Shown here: positions 19,912 through 28,732 of the stretch, one piece after another
Layout: every line of letters starts with the position of its first letter
Numbering within the stretch: the stretch's first letter is position 1
NCBI GenBank assembly: GCA_001465115.1
Contig: CP013614.1
Span: 2,418,001 to 2,482,000, forward strand
Length of the DNA stretch: 64,000 bases
Source of the DNA: Enterococcus silesiacus
GTDB taxonomy: Bacteria > Bacillota > Bacilli > Lactobacillales > Enterococcaceae
Reading direction: 5' to 3'
Translations under genes and position numbers: made by a program
The notes under the pieces: model-generated
The model's input: only the letters and a program-made list of their open reading frames with translations
Databases searched by the model: none
Told to the model about the DNA's origin: nothing

Positions 19912-19940
19912 TTGATATTATTTTTATAATATACTATACT
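19912..19940 (+). promoter_or_regulatory. Promoter of the V8-like protease gene
   Basis: TTGATA (19912-19917), a 17-nt spacer and TATACT (19935-19940), followed by a leader (TCTCTAGCTACTGTTTTATA...) shared with the gene at 17102. Confidence 0.75.
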
Positions 19941-20003
19941 TTCTCTAGCTACTGTTTTATAAACACTAGACTGAAGATTCAAAAAGGAAAGGAATTACTT
20001 ATT

Positions 20004-21872
20004 TTGAAAAATTTAAAATTAGGTTTACTTGGTATTTTTTTATTGGGAGCATCTATTGTTAGTTTTGCTCCTGAAACACACGCTTTAGAAATCGAAAGCA
20101 GAACAATCATCGGTTCTGATGATCGTCTTCAAATTACAGATGGCAAACTTGCCCCTTATCAAAGTACTACATTTATCGCAGCTGACGGAGCTTGGGGGTC
20201 AGGAACAGTCATTGGGAAGAATACTATATTGACTGCAGCCCATGTTGTTAGCAACGTTCGTAATGATCTGAATAAAGACAGTGTCTTTGTTGCTCCTGGT
20301 AGAACTGGTGCCGTTTTGCCTTACGGTAAATTTAAAATTAAAGAGGTTTTCATTCCTCAAAACTATCTTGATACGAAAAGTCCTGATAGTGACATCGCAG
20401 TTATCACGATTGAACCCGCTAATGGAAAAAGCATAGGCGATGTTGTTGCACCAATGCCTTTTGTTTTAACAGATACAGTTGGAACAGGTACTGCTGTTAC
20501 TACTTCTGGTTACCCTAGTGATAAAGAGTGGGCAACGTTATGGGAAGCTTTTGGACAAGTCGTTGGAGAAACAAAAACAAGAATTAATTTTGATATGGAT
20601 GTAATGGGTGGACAATCTGGTTCTCCAATTTACAATGATCAACAACAAGTTATTGGTGTAGTTGCTTATGCTTCCACTTATTATAATTACGGTACGAAAC
20701 TGAATGCAGAATATTTTGATTTTGTCTCTGAACACTTAGATACACCTATCGAAGCTCAGGACATTCAAGTTGAAAAAGAAAAAGTAACGTTAAACATTGG
20801 CGAAACTACAGACTTTAAAGCTACTGTTTTACCAGTAAATGCAACAAACAAAAAATTACATTGGGATAGCGTTGCCGATCTAATTGCTACTGTCGATGAA
20901 AACGGAAAAATTACTGGGACAGGCTCTGGTGTAACCATTATTGATGTCACAACTGATGATGGAAAAATCACTAAATATATTGAAGTTACGGTAACAAATG
21001 AAGTAATCCCTAAAGATATCGTAGTTGAAAAAAGCAAAGTAGAATTGAATGTAGGAGACTCTATGAATCTTAAAGCGTCTGTTCTACCTGAAAATACAAC
21101 AAATAAACAATTACGCTGGGGCACAATCGATGAAGGGATCGCCACAGTTGATGCCAACGGACGGATCACAGGAGAAAACCCTGGTTCTACAAGAATTGAT
21201 GTTGTAACAGCTGATGGGAAAATCAAAAAATATATCGATGTTATTGTAAAAGAAGTTGCGCCTAAAGAAATCGTGGTTGAAAAAGAAAATGTAGAAGTTG
21301 CCTTAGGAAAATCAATAACACTTAAAGCATCTGTTCTACCTGAAAATACAACAGATAAAGAATTATTCTGGGACTCCAACGATGAAACTATTGCCACTGT
21401 TGATGATAATGGTAAAATCACAGGAATAAAGGCCGGCACAACTGAAATTTCAATAATGTCAGTAACCAATTTCGGTGAAATCGAGAAAGTTATTACTGTT
21501 ACAGTAACAGACGGCTTACAACCGATCAAATTGACACTTCCCGCTAAACAAGGTCAATATTTCTCTCAATTAACTTTAAAAAATACATTTGAATCGAAAT
21601 CCGGCGATGCTGTAAATGCACACGCTGTTGTCTACATGCCTAGAGCTAACTCATCATATGATTTAAAAATTGGTGAAATGGACGTGGCTAACGGAAATGC
21701 TGTCTATAACCTACAACCATTAAGATTAGATAACCCATTGTACCAATATTCATATACAGTTAATATAGAGAGAAAAATAAAGAATAGCTCTCTTGTTATC
21801 ATGTATGTAGATAAGAAAAATCCTGAAATGGTCATAGGCTATTTCTTAGTTAGCAAAAGTACTCAATTTTAA
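20004..21872 (+). CDS. Secreted V8/SprE-like serine protease with three Ig-like (Big_2) domains
   Basis: 622-residue secreted glutamyl-endopeptidase-type protease (family S1B). Signal peptide (KNLKLGLLGIFLLGASIVSF, then a short prosegment), catalytic domain about residues 30-248 with triad H80 (ILTAAHVV), D130 (DSDIAVITI) and S205 (GGQSGSPI); DDRLQITDGKLAPYQST corresponds to the S. aureus V8 mature N-terminal region. Three Big_2 repeats follow (about 250-331, 332-414, 415-505), then a ~115-residue C-terminal domain shared with the gene at 17102 (YDLKIGEMD, VIMYVDKKNP). E. faecalis SprE and staphylococcal V8 are much shorter and lack Big_2 repeats. TTG start behind GGAAAGGAA. No cell-wall sorting signal. 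The Big_2 tail probably targets the protease to a surface; the substrate is unknown. Confidence 0.88.
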   Translation: MKNLKLGLLGIFLLGASIVSFAPETHALEIESRTIIGSDDRLQITDGKLAPYQSTTFIAADGAWGSGTVIGKNTILTAAHVVSNVRNDLNKDSVFVAPGRTGAVLPYGKFKIKEVFIPQNYLDTKSPDSDIAVITIEPANGKSIGDVVAPMPFVLTDTVGTGTAVTTSGYPSDKEWATLWEAFGQVVGETKTRINFDMDVMGGQSGSPIYNDQQQVIGVVAYASTYYNYGTKLNAEYFDFVSEHLDTPIEAQDIQVEKEKVTLNIGETTDFKATVLPVNATNKKLHWDSVADLIATVDENGKITGTGSGVTIIDVTTDDGKITKYIEVTVTNEVIPKDIVVEKSKVELNVGDSMNLKASVLPENTTNKQLRWGTIDEGIATVDANGRITGENPGSTRIDVVTADGKIKKYIDVIVKEVAPKEIVVEKENVEVALGKSITLKASVLPENTTDKELFWDSNDETIATVDDNGKITGIKAGTTEISIMSVTNFGEIEKVITVTVTDGLQPIKLTLPAKQGQYFSQLTLKNTFESKSGDAVNAHAVVYMPRANSSYDLKIGEMDVANGNAVYNLQPLRLDNPLYQYSYTVNIERKIKNSSLVIMYVDKKNPEMVIGYFLVSKSTQF

Positions 21873-21891
21873 AATATATAACATGAAATAA

Positions 21892-21939
21892 GCAAAAAAG
21901 GGGCCCTTTTTATAGAGTGGATTTTCCACTCTATTTTTT
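21892..21939 (+). terminator. Terminator of the V8-like protease gene
   Basis: Two hairpins in a row: AAAAAGGGGCCCTTTTT, then TAGAGTGGA/TCCACTCTA with a TTT loop followed by six T. Confidence 0.85.
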
Positions 21940-22094
21940 GTGTAGTGATTTATATTACTTTTCTTAACTCATTTGAGCTTTTTGAGCTAAATTTTTCTTT
22001 AGCACCAAGATAATGATGATAAGCTTAATAAAGAGACTATTTTCAAGAGATTTTAAGTAACACAATATTGTACTCACTTTTGCATAGCCTAACG

Positions 22095-22123
22095 TTGACT
22101 TTTATCTTCAAATAACGTACAAT
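22095..22123 (+). promoter_or_regulatory. Promoter of the lysine-riboswitch transporter operon
   Basis: TTGACT (22095-22100), a 17-nt spacer and TACAAT (22118-22123), placing the RNA start just before the riboswitch. Confidence 0.75.
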
Positions 22124-22145
22124 CTATACTCGAATCAACTAATTA

Positions 22146-22345
22146 AATAGTACCTCAAATTGAGGTAGAGGTTGCGATTTTTATTAAGCTTGTGGAGTGC
22201 GAGGACACATTGAAGCAAGTCTAGGAAAAATCGCCGAAATGTATAACAGCCTCCCTGTTATATGTTGGGACGTAAGCGAACAACTTACGGACTGTCTTAG
22301 TAGTGATGCTAAGTTGCGCTATGTTTTTGTTGAGAGTACCTGACG
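22146..22345 (+). ncRNA. Lysine riboswitch (L-box)
   Basis: Carries the conserved lysine-aptamer blocks in order: GAGGTAGAGGTTGCG, the long P2 arm (TTAAGCTTGT...GAAGCAAGT), AAAAATCGCCGAA, the P4 hairpin (ATAACAGCCTCCCTGTTAT), TTGGGACGTAAG, and a 3' end closing with TACCT that can pair with AGGTA to form P1. It is followed directly by an intrinsic terminator. Lysine binding should favour termination, so the downstream ABC transporter is predicted to be made when lysine is scarce. Confidence 0.9.
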
Positions 22346-22353
22346 ATAGTAGG

Positions 22354-22384
22354 CAACCATGCATTTTTGTATGGTTGTTTTTTG
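22354..22384 (+). terminator. Riboswitch expression-platform terminator
   Basis: CAACCAT (22354-22360) pairs with ATGGTTG (22371-22377), then six T. It begins about 10 nt after the aptamer. Confidence 0.85.
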
Positions 22385-22672
22385 TATGAAAAGCGGAACA
22401 AGTCGTTTAGCTCTTGAGCAAATTAGGAAACTTACTCAAAGATGCTCTTTATCTGCGAAGTCAGTTTCTCTATTTGCCGAAAGAGCTGACTTGTGCAGCT
22501 GGATCTACGAAAAGTGGAACGGACTCGTTTTGCTCTGACAGAAAAATAGGGAATATTGATTGTGATGCTATTTGTCACCAGCAATATTCATCTTTTTTCC
22601 GAAGAGCTAGTTCGTGCAGCTGGATCTATGAAAAGTGGAACGAACTCGTTTTGCTCTGACAGAAAATTAGAC
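22385..22672 (+). repeat. Hairpin-forming tandem repeat, period 121 bp, in the operon leader
   Basis: Units begin at 22385, 22506 and 22627 (exactly 121 bp apart) with TATGAAAAGCGGAAC, TACGAAAAGTGGAAC and TATGAAAAGTGGAAC. The third unit is partial (~46 bp), ending near AGAAAATTAGACAAG. Each full unit is itself an imperfect inverted repeat: AGTCGTTTAGCTCTT...AAGAGCTGACTTGT in unit 1, and GAATATTG...CAATATTC plus flanking AGCTCT stems in unit 2. It lies between the riboswitch terminator and the start codon of the transporter, with no convincing gene inside. Function unknown. Confidence 0.75.
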
Positions 22673-22725
22673 AAGTAAATCAACAGAAATTATTCCAATT
22701 ACATTAAAAAGAAAGGAAGAAAGAA

Positions 22726-24309
22726 ATGAACAAAAAATCATTTTCATTAGGATTACTATTTGCAATCATTTTAAGTGTGTTCTGTGCACCGGTATTTAGT
22801 CAAGCAGAAACAAACGGAGAATTCCGTGTCGGAATGGAGGCTGGTTATGCACCATTTAACTGGTCTCAAAAAACAGACGCACATGGTGCCGTACCGATAC
22901 AAGGAAATTCTTCTTATGCAGGAGGATACGATGTCCAAATCGCTAAAAAAATCGCGGATGGTTTGGATAAAAAACTAGTGATTGTTCAAACAAAATGGGA
23001 TGGTTTAGCTCCTGCTCTGCAATCTGGCAAAATTGATGCAATCATTGCTGGAATGAGCCCCACTGCAGAACGCCGCAAAGAAATTGATTTTACTGATCCT
23101 TACTACGAATCACAATTAGTGGTCGTCGTTCAGAAAAAAGGCAAGTTTGCAGATGCAAAGAACTTGAACGATTTATCCGGTGCCAAAATCACGGCACAAC
23201 TAAATACATTCCATTATAGTGTGATCGATCAAATTCCTGGTGTGAATAAACAACAAGCGATGGATAATTTCTCTGCTATGAGAACTGCTTTAGCCTCTGG
23301 CATGATCGATGGCTATGTTAGCGAACGACCTGAAGGTGTGACTGCTACAAGCGTCAATAAGGATTTAGAAATGCTGGAATTTGCTAAAGAGAATAGCTTC
23401 CAAACAAATGCCGAAGATGTTCAAATCGCAGTTGGTATGCGGAAAGCTGATCCAGCCATCGCCAAAGTCAACCAGCTTTTATCTGGTATTTCTTCAGAAG
23501 AACGTACCAAAATAATGGATCAAGCAGTCAAAGATCAACCAGCTGCTGAAACAAGTGATAGTGAAAAATCAGGGGTTTTAGCTGATTTTAAAAACATCTG
23601 GGATCAATACGGCGGTATGTTCTTACGTGGTGCAGGTTTAACCTTATTTATCGCGTTGATTGGGACATTTGTCGGAACAGCTTTAGGTTTATTGATTGGA
23701 GTCGTTCGTACGATTCCAGAATCTGAAAATAAAATGAAACGTTTCTTCCAAAAATTAGGCAACGCCTTGCTTTCAATTTATATTGAAGTCTTTCGTGGCA
23801 CACCTATGATGGTACAAGCCATGGTCATCTTCTATGGTTTAGCCTTAGCTTTTGGGATTTCTCTAGATCGAACGGTTGCAGCATTGTTTATTGTTTCTAT
23901 TAATACAGGTGCTTATATGTCTGAAATCGTCCGCGGCGGAATCTTTGCTGTTGATCCAGGTCAATTTGAAGCAGCACAAGCAATCGGAATGACTCATGGA
24001 CAAACGATGCGTAAAGTTATAGTGCCTCAAGTATTACGCAATATTTTACCAGCAACTGGTAATGAATTTGTTATCAATATTAAAGATACAGCTGTTTTGA
24101 GTGTTATCGGTGTGGCTGACCTATTCTTCCAAGGAAATTCTGCATCTGGCGCGAACTTTCAATTCTTCCAAACATTTACGATCGTTGGGATCATGTATTT
24201 GATCATGACATATGCAATCACACGTATCTTACGTGTCGTTGAGAAAAAAATGGATGGACCTTCTGCTTATGTAAAATTAGAAGAAACAGAAAATATAAAA
24301 GAAAGCTAG
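22726..24309 (+). CDS. Lysine-type amino-acid ABC transporter, fused substrate-binding protein and permease
   Basis: 527-residue fusion of an extracellular amino-acid-binding domain (signal peptide about 1-28; binding domain about 31-260, with AGYAPFNW and GMSPTAERRKEIDFTDPYY) and a HisM/GlnP-type permease (about 290-505, with TPMMVQAMVIFYGLA and the EAA-loop ATPase-contact segment around EAAQAIGMTHGQTMRKVI). Such fusions are common in enterococci and streptococci. The lysine riboswitch upstream points to lysine as substrate. The RBS AAAGGAAGAAAG precedes the ATG. The ATPase gene follows 65 nt downstream. Confidence 0.92.
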   Translation: MNKKSFSLGLLFAIILSVFCAPVFSQAETNGEFRVGMEAGYAPFNWSQKTDAHGAVPIQGNSSYAGGYDVQIAKKIADGLDKKLVIVQTKWDGLAPALQSGKIDAIIAGMSPTAERRKEIDFTDPYYESQLVVVVQKKGKFADAKNLNDLSGAKITAQLNTFHYSVIDQIPGVNKQQAMDNFSAMRTALASGMIDGYVSERPEGVTATSVNKDLEMLEFAKENSFQTNAEDVQIAVGMRKADPAIAKVNQLLSGISSEERTKIMDQAVKDQPAAETSDSEKSGVLADFKNIWDQYGGMFLRGAGLTLFIALIGTFVGTALGLLIGVVRTIPESENKMKRFFQKLGNALLSIYIEVFRGTPMMVQAMVIFYGLALAFGISLDRTVAALFIVSINTGAYMSEIVRGGIFAVDPGQFEAAQAIGMTHGQTMRKVIVPQVLRNILPATGNEFVINIKDTAVLSVIGVADLFFQGNSASGANFQFFQTFTIVGIMYLIMTYAITRILRVVEKKMDGPSAYVKLEETENIKES

Positions 24310-24374
24310 TTAGCTGTGCAAATAAATCCTGCTCCACAGATTTGTTTAACTTTTAACTATAGGAGGAAATAGTG

Positions 24375-25115
24375 ATGAATACAATTATTGACGTCGAGCA
24401 CTTAAGAAAAAGTTTCGGTGAAAATGAAGTTTTAAAAGATATCAATGTGACGGTAACTAAAGGCGAAGTTGTAACCATCATCGGTTCTTCTGGTTCTGGT
24501 AAATCTACTCTTTTACGTTGCATCAATTTATTAGAAAAACCAACTGGCGGTAAAATTATCTACAATGGTGAAAATGTCTTAGAACGTGGTTATAATTTAC
24601 CAAAATATCGTACACATTTAGGGATGGTTTTCCAATCGTTTAACTTATTCAATAATATGAATGTTTTAGAAAATTGTACCTCTGGACAGCTAACTGTTTT
24701 AAAGCGTGGCAAAGAGGAAGCTCGAAAAATCGCTTTAGAAAATCTGAAGAAAGTTGGTATGGAACGTTTTATCGACGCAAAACCCTCACAGCTTTCTGGT
24801 GGACAAAAACAACGTGTAGCCATTGCTCGTGCGTTATCTATGAATCCTGATGTGATGTTATTTGATGAACCAACTTCAGCTCTTGATCCTGAAATGGTCG
24901 GTGAAGTATTAAAAACAATGAAGGATTTAGCTCATACAGGGTTAACGATGATCATTGTGACCCATGAAATGGAATTTGCAAAAGAAGTGTCCGATCGTGT
25001 GATCTTTATGGACAAAGGTGTGATTGCAGAAGAAGGCACTTCAGAAGATATTTTTGTTCATCCAAAAGAAGAGCGGACCAAAGAATTTTTACATCGGATT
25101 TTATCTCAAAACTAA
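24375..25115 (+). CDS. Amino-acid ABC transporter ATP-binding protein (lysine operon)
   Basis: 246-residue ATPase of the GlnQ/HisP polar-amino-acid class. Walker [10 protein letters not shown], signature LSGGQKQR, Walker [13 protein letters not shown] and the switch His in VTHEM. I chose the ATG at 24375, 8 nt after AGGAGG, over the GTG one codon upstream. It powers the fused binding/permease protein. The operon ends with a strong terminator at 25131-25180. Confidence 0.94.
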   Translation: MNTIIDVEHLRKSFGENEVLKDINVTVTKGEVVTIIGSSGSGKSTLLRCINLLEKPTGGKIIYNGENVLERGYNLPKYRTHLGMVFQSFNLFNNMNVLENCTSGQLTVLKRGKEEARKIALENLKKVGMERFIDAKPSQLSGGQKQRVAIARALSMNPDVMLFDEPTSALDPEMVGEVLKTMKDLAHTGLTMIIVTHEMEFAKEVSDRVIFMDKGVIAEEGTSEDIFVHPKEERTKEFLHRILSQN

Positions 25116-25130
25116 AATTTTCTAACGTAA

Positions 25131-25180
25131 ACATCCATCAGACTTTAGCACGAATAGCTAATTCTGATGGATGTTTTTTG
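25131..25180 (+). terminator. Terminator of the lysine transporter operon
   Basis: ACATCCATCAGA (25131-25142) pairs exactly with TCTGATGGATGT (25163-25174), followed by five further T. Confidence 0.92.
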
Positions 25181-25233
25181 TGATAGCAAGCAAGTATAAC
25201 TTACGTTATATTTCTCTATAGGAGATGATAAAA

Positions 25234-28126
25234 ATGAAAACTAGAAAAAAATTGTTGCTATTGCTCACTTCACTTTGTTTGGCTTATTCATTTGCACCAA
25301 ATGTGGTTCAGGCTGAGGAGTCAATAAGTGAACAACAAACCAAATCGAGTATGCTCTCTGTTCAATTTTTAGGCACTAATGATTTTCACGGTGCACTTTC
25401 AGAAGCTGCTTCACTATCTAGCAACTTAGCACAGGAAAAAAATAACTTTATCAACCAATTCCCCGAAGGCTTATCCATGAGAGTTCAAGCAGGCGATATG
25501 GTTGGCAGCAGTCCAGTGAATTCCAGTTTGCTTCAAGATGAACCTACAATCAAGGTAATGAATAAAATGAACTTTGATTTTGGAACACTGGGCAATCACG
25601 AATTCGATGAAGGACTAGAAGAATTTAATAGAATTCTCACAGGTACAGCTCCTAAAAAAGGGCAATTTAATTTAGAAACAGAAAACTATCCTCGAGAAGC
25701 TAGTTCCCAGCAAATACTGATTGCTAATGTCTTGAAAAAAATGACCAGACGATTCCATATAATTGGAAGCCGTATGCTGTAAAAGAAGTGACTGCGAATC
25801 AGAAAAAAGTCCGGATTGGTCTGATTGGAATCGTCACTAAAAATATCCCTAGTTTGGTTTCAAAAAAGTATCATGAAGAATACTCTTTTTTAGATGAAGC
25901 AGAAACGATTGCTAAATACAGCAAAGAACTACAAAGCCAAGGTGTCCATACAATTGTCGTGATCGCTCATACTGGCAATGGTGAAGCGATTCTCAATAAA
26001 CTAAACAGCATTGCTCCAGACCATAGTATCGATCTCTATATTGATGGACATAGTCATAAAGAAGTCAATACCACTATAGGCAAAACAAGAATCGTTCAAA
26101 GTTTAGCTAATGGACGAGCTTTCAGCAACGTTACTGGGACTATCACACCTGAAACAAATGATTTTATAGCAACACCTACCGCAAAAATCGTTCCTGTAAA
26201 CAAAACACTTACTAAAGATCAAGCAGTGGAAAGTATTGTTGCTGATGCAGATCAGCGCGTTTCTGGTCTAGCAAAACAAACAATCAGCCACGCTCTTTCA
26301 ACTGATACTATTACTAAAAAAGAAAACCTATTTAAAGAATCGCCGTTAGGTAATTTAGTTGCCGATGCTCAACTATTTATTGCAAACCAAGAAGGATTTT
26401 CAGTCGATGCAGCTTTAGTAAATAGCGGCAGTTTAAGAAGTGATTTACTGGTTAATCCTGACCGCTCCATCACCTATGGCAATGCTATTCGTGTACAGCC
26501 TTTTAATAATCCTTTATACGTTGTACAACTTTTAGGAGAGCAGCTTTTAACTGTTTTGAATAAGCAATATCAAAATAACCAAAAATATACTCTTCAAAAT
26601 GCTGGAATCTCTTATTCCTATACAGATTCCGCAAATAGCACTCAGCCATTCAAACTTATAGACATAACCAAAAAAGATCAGTCGTCCATTCCACCAAATC
26701 AAACTGTGAATGTCGTCGTAAATGAATATATTTATACACATGACGTTTTTAACCCTATTTTCGCTCAAGGACAGTTACTAGGTATTTTAAAAGCTACAGA
26801 TACCGAAGCGTTCATTGCTTACTTGACTACACAAAAAGAGCAGCAAAGGCCACTTGATGCAAAAATCGATAATAGAAAAAACTATATTCCTTTTAGTGGG
26901 TTAACAGCAAATACAACTGTTTTGGATAAAGATCAAACACAAACTACCTATATTGCTACAACAGAGCTGAAAGAAAAAAAATTCCCAGTTGACTCCATTT
27001 ATTATCAGGTCTGGAGTACCAAAAACGGAACAGATGATTTAAAAACCTATACAGCAACTGCTCTTGACAATTACCGATTCTCCGCTACAATTCCAATTGC
27101 CAATCATAAGACTGCTGGTGATTATGTTGTAGAAACGTATGCAATGGTGAATGGTGAACATAAAAAAATCGCTGATAATACCTTCAGGGTCGGTCAAGCC
27201 AAAATGTCTAGACAAATATCGAATGTTAATGTCCTTTCGGGAACATTTGATATTGTGTTAAACGTTCCGCATCCAAAAAGCGTTGATAAACTCAATATAA
27301 GTGTCTATCCTGAAAAAAATCCAACTATGAAAAAAACTATGTTGCCAAGCAACAATTGAATAACCCAACGGTTTATAAATTATCTGTTTCAATCAAAGAC
27401 TATCAAAAGATTCGAAGTGCTTATAAAGTAGATGCTTCCCTTACCTATCTTAGTGGTTTAACTACTTCATTGGCTCTTACTAGCCAAAGTTTAGTCATTA
27501 ACCCTGCCATGATAGTAGGATATGCTCAATCTACTGCTGCAATCAGCAAAGCTTCTAACACTAATAAGGAATCTGCATTAGGCAACTTAATTTCTGATGC
27601 TCAGCTAGCTGTTGCCAAGCAACAAACCCTACCTGTGGATTTTGCTTTTACAAATGACGGTGGCATTCAAGCAAACTTAATCATTTCTGCTGATAAATCG
27701 ATTCATTATAGTGATGCTCAAAAAGTGCAGCCGCACAATAATGAATTAAAGATCGTCTCATTAACAGGTAAACAAATTGAAGAAGTATTAAATATACAAT
27801 ATCAAAATAATCAAAAATATGTGTTGCAACTAGCTGGCCTGACTTATCAATACAAAAAACAGCCTACTAACAAAGTACAACCGTACAAAGTTACATCTAT
27901 GAAGCAAAATACTGGTCAACCTGTAGATCCAAAAAAACTCTATAATGTCGTAATCAACAATCATCTTTACACGAGCACGGCTTTTCCACAATTCAAAAAG
28001 GGCAAGTTATTAAAAACCTTCCCCTTAACTGATACCGAGACCTTGATTTCTTATCTATATGGCTTAAAAGAACAAAAACAATCGATCAATCCAAAAATAG
28101 AAAATAGAAAGGTCTATCTCAAATAA
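25234..28126 (+). pseudogene. Secreted 5'-nucleotidase/2',3'-cyclic phosphodiesterase, broken by two frameshifts
   Basis: The reading frame is split into 25234-25782, 25788-27359 and 27356-28126. Joined, it would encode about 960 residues. It has a signal peptide (RKKLLLLLTSLCLAYSF), a metallophosphatase domain (LGTNDFHGA, GDMVGSSPV, GTLGNHEFDEG, then DLYIDGHSH after the first break), a 5'-nucleotidase C-terminal domain (KESPLGNLVADAQL), an Ig-like/GBS-Bsp-type spacer (PVDSIYYQVWSTKNG), and a second nucleotidase C-terminal domain (KESALGNLISDAQLA). Both breaks fall in A7 tracts (25735-25741 and near 27330-27336), and one extra A restores frame in each (giving KNDQTIPYNWKPYAVKE, and KNYVAKQQLNNPTVYK). 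It is a pseudogene or is decoded by slippage. Start ATG 25234 is 9 nt after GGAG. Confidence 0.85.
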
Positions 28127-28137
28127 TGTATTTACCG

Positions 28138-28707
28138 TTAGTGATTATACTCCCGTATTTTTGGTGGATCATAATTATTGATAAATGAGCTAATAGCTTC
28201 TAACGAGTCAGAGAAAAAAATTTTTTCTCTGTCTTTTTTTGTTAAAAAGCCTTCTAAAACCATTTTATCAAAGAATTCTGCCAACAGATCATAATACCCA
28301 TCAACATTAAAAAAGACGCATGGATTTTGATGTTCCCCCACTCGTCCCCAAGAAACAACTTCTGATATCTCTTCTAAAGTTCCAGGTCCACCAGGTAAGG
28401 CTAAATAACAATCGGCTAAATCGATCATCTTTCGTTTGCGTTCATGCATGTCGCTCACAATATGCATTTCAGTGATTGCTTGATGGGCCAGTTCTCTTTC
28501 CATTAGAAAAGTTGGCATAACACCGATCGCTTTACCACCATTTTCAATAAGAGTATCTGCCAAGATGCCCATTAAACCGACATTGCCTCCGCCATAAACA
28601 AGGTCATATTGATTGTTGCTCATCCATTGTCCTAATTCTTTTGTTTGCTCCTGATAAATTGCCTTATTACCCACACTAGCACCACAATAAACAGCCATTT
28701 TTTTCAT
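28138..28707 (-). CDS. LOG-family protein (cytokinin riboside 5'-monophosphate phosphoribohydrolase-like)
   Basis: 189-residue Rossmann-fold protein of the TIGR00730/LOG family, whose members cleave the glycosidic bond of nucleoside monophosphates. Signature PGGPGTLEEISE is intact, with MHERKRKMI upstream and GGGNVGLMG near the N-terminus. I chose the ATG at 28707, 7 nt after AGGTGGG; the frame is open for a further 49 codons upstream but that region overlaps the phosphatase gene. It follows the phosphatase gene by 25 nt, so the two are cotranscribed. Older annotation as lysine decarboxylase is wrong for this family. Confidence 0.9.
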   Translation of the reverse strand: MKKMAVYCGASVGNKAIYQEQTKELGQWMSNNQYDLVYGGGNVGLMGILADTLIENGGKAIGVMPTFLMERELAHQAITEMHIVSDMHERKRKMIDLADCYLALPGGPGTLEEISEVVSWGRVGEHQNPCVFFNVDGYYDLLAEFFDKMVLEGFLTKKDREKIFFSDSLEAISSFINNYDPPKIREYNH

Positions 28708-28732
28708 AGAATTCCCACCTAATCTACCTAAT

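Noticed and set aside
20765..21529. 254-codon minus-strand open frame antisense to the protease gene
   Set aside because: Its repeated Ser/Thr/Ile/Val pattern is the antisense of the Big_2 repeats; no ribosome-binding site.
22414..22659. 81-codon open frame in the lysine leader
   Set aside because: It is made of the 121-bp repeat units read in one frame, has no ribosome-binding site, and the repeated SCSW-like residues simply reflect the DNA repeat.
22385..22672. CRISPR array
   Set aside because: Only three units with a 121-bp period, no short identical repeats with unique spacers, and no cas genes nearby.
25735..25741. Classical programmed -1 ribosomal frameshift
   Set aside because: The zero-frame codons TTG AAA AAA ATG do not form a canonical X-XXY-YYZ slippery heptamer in phase, and no downstream pseudoknot was obvious; slippage on the A-run remains possible but unproven.
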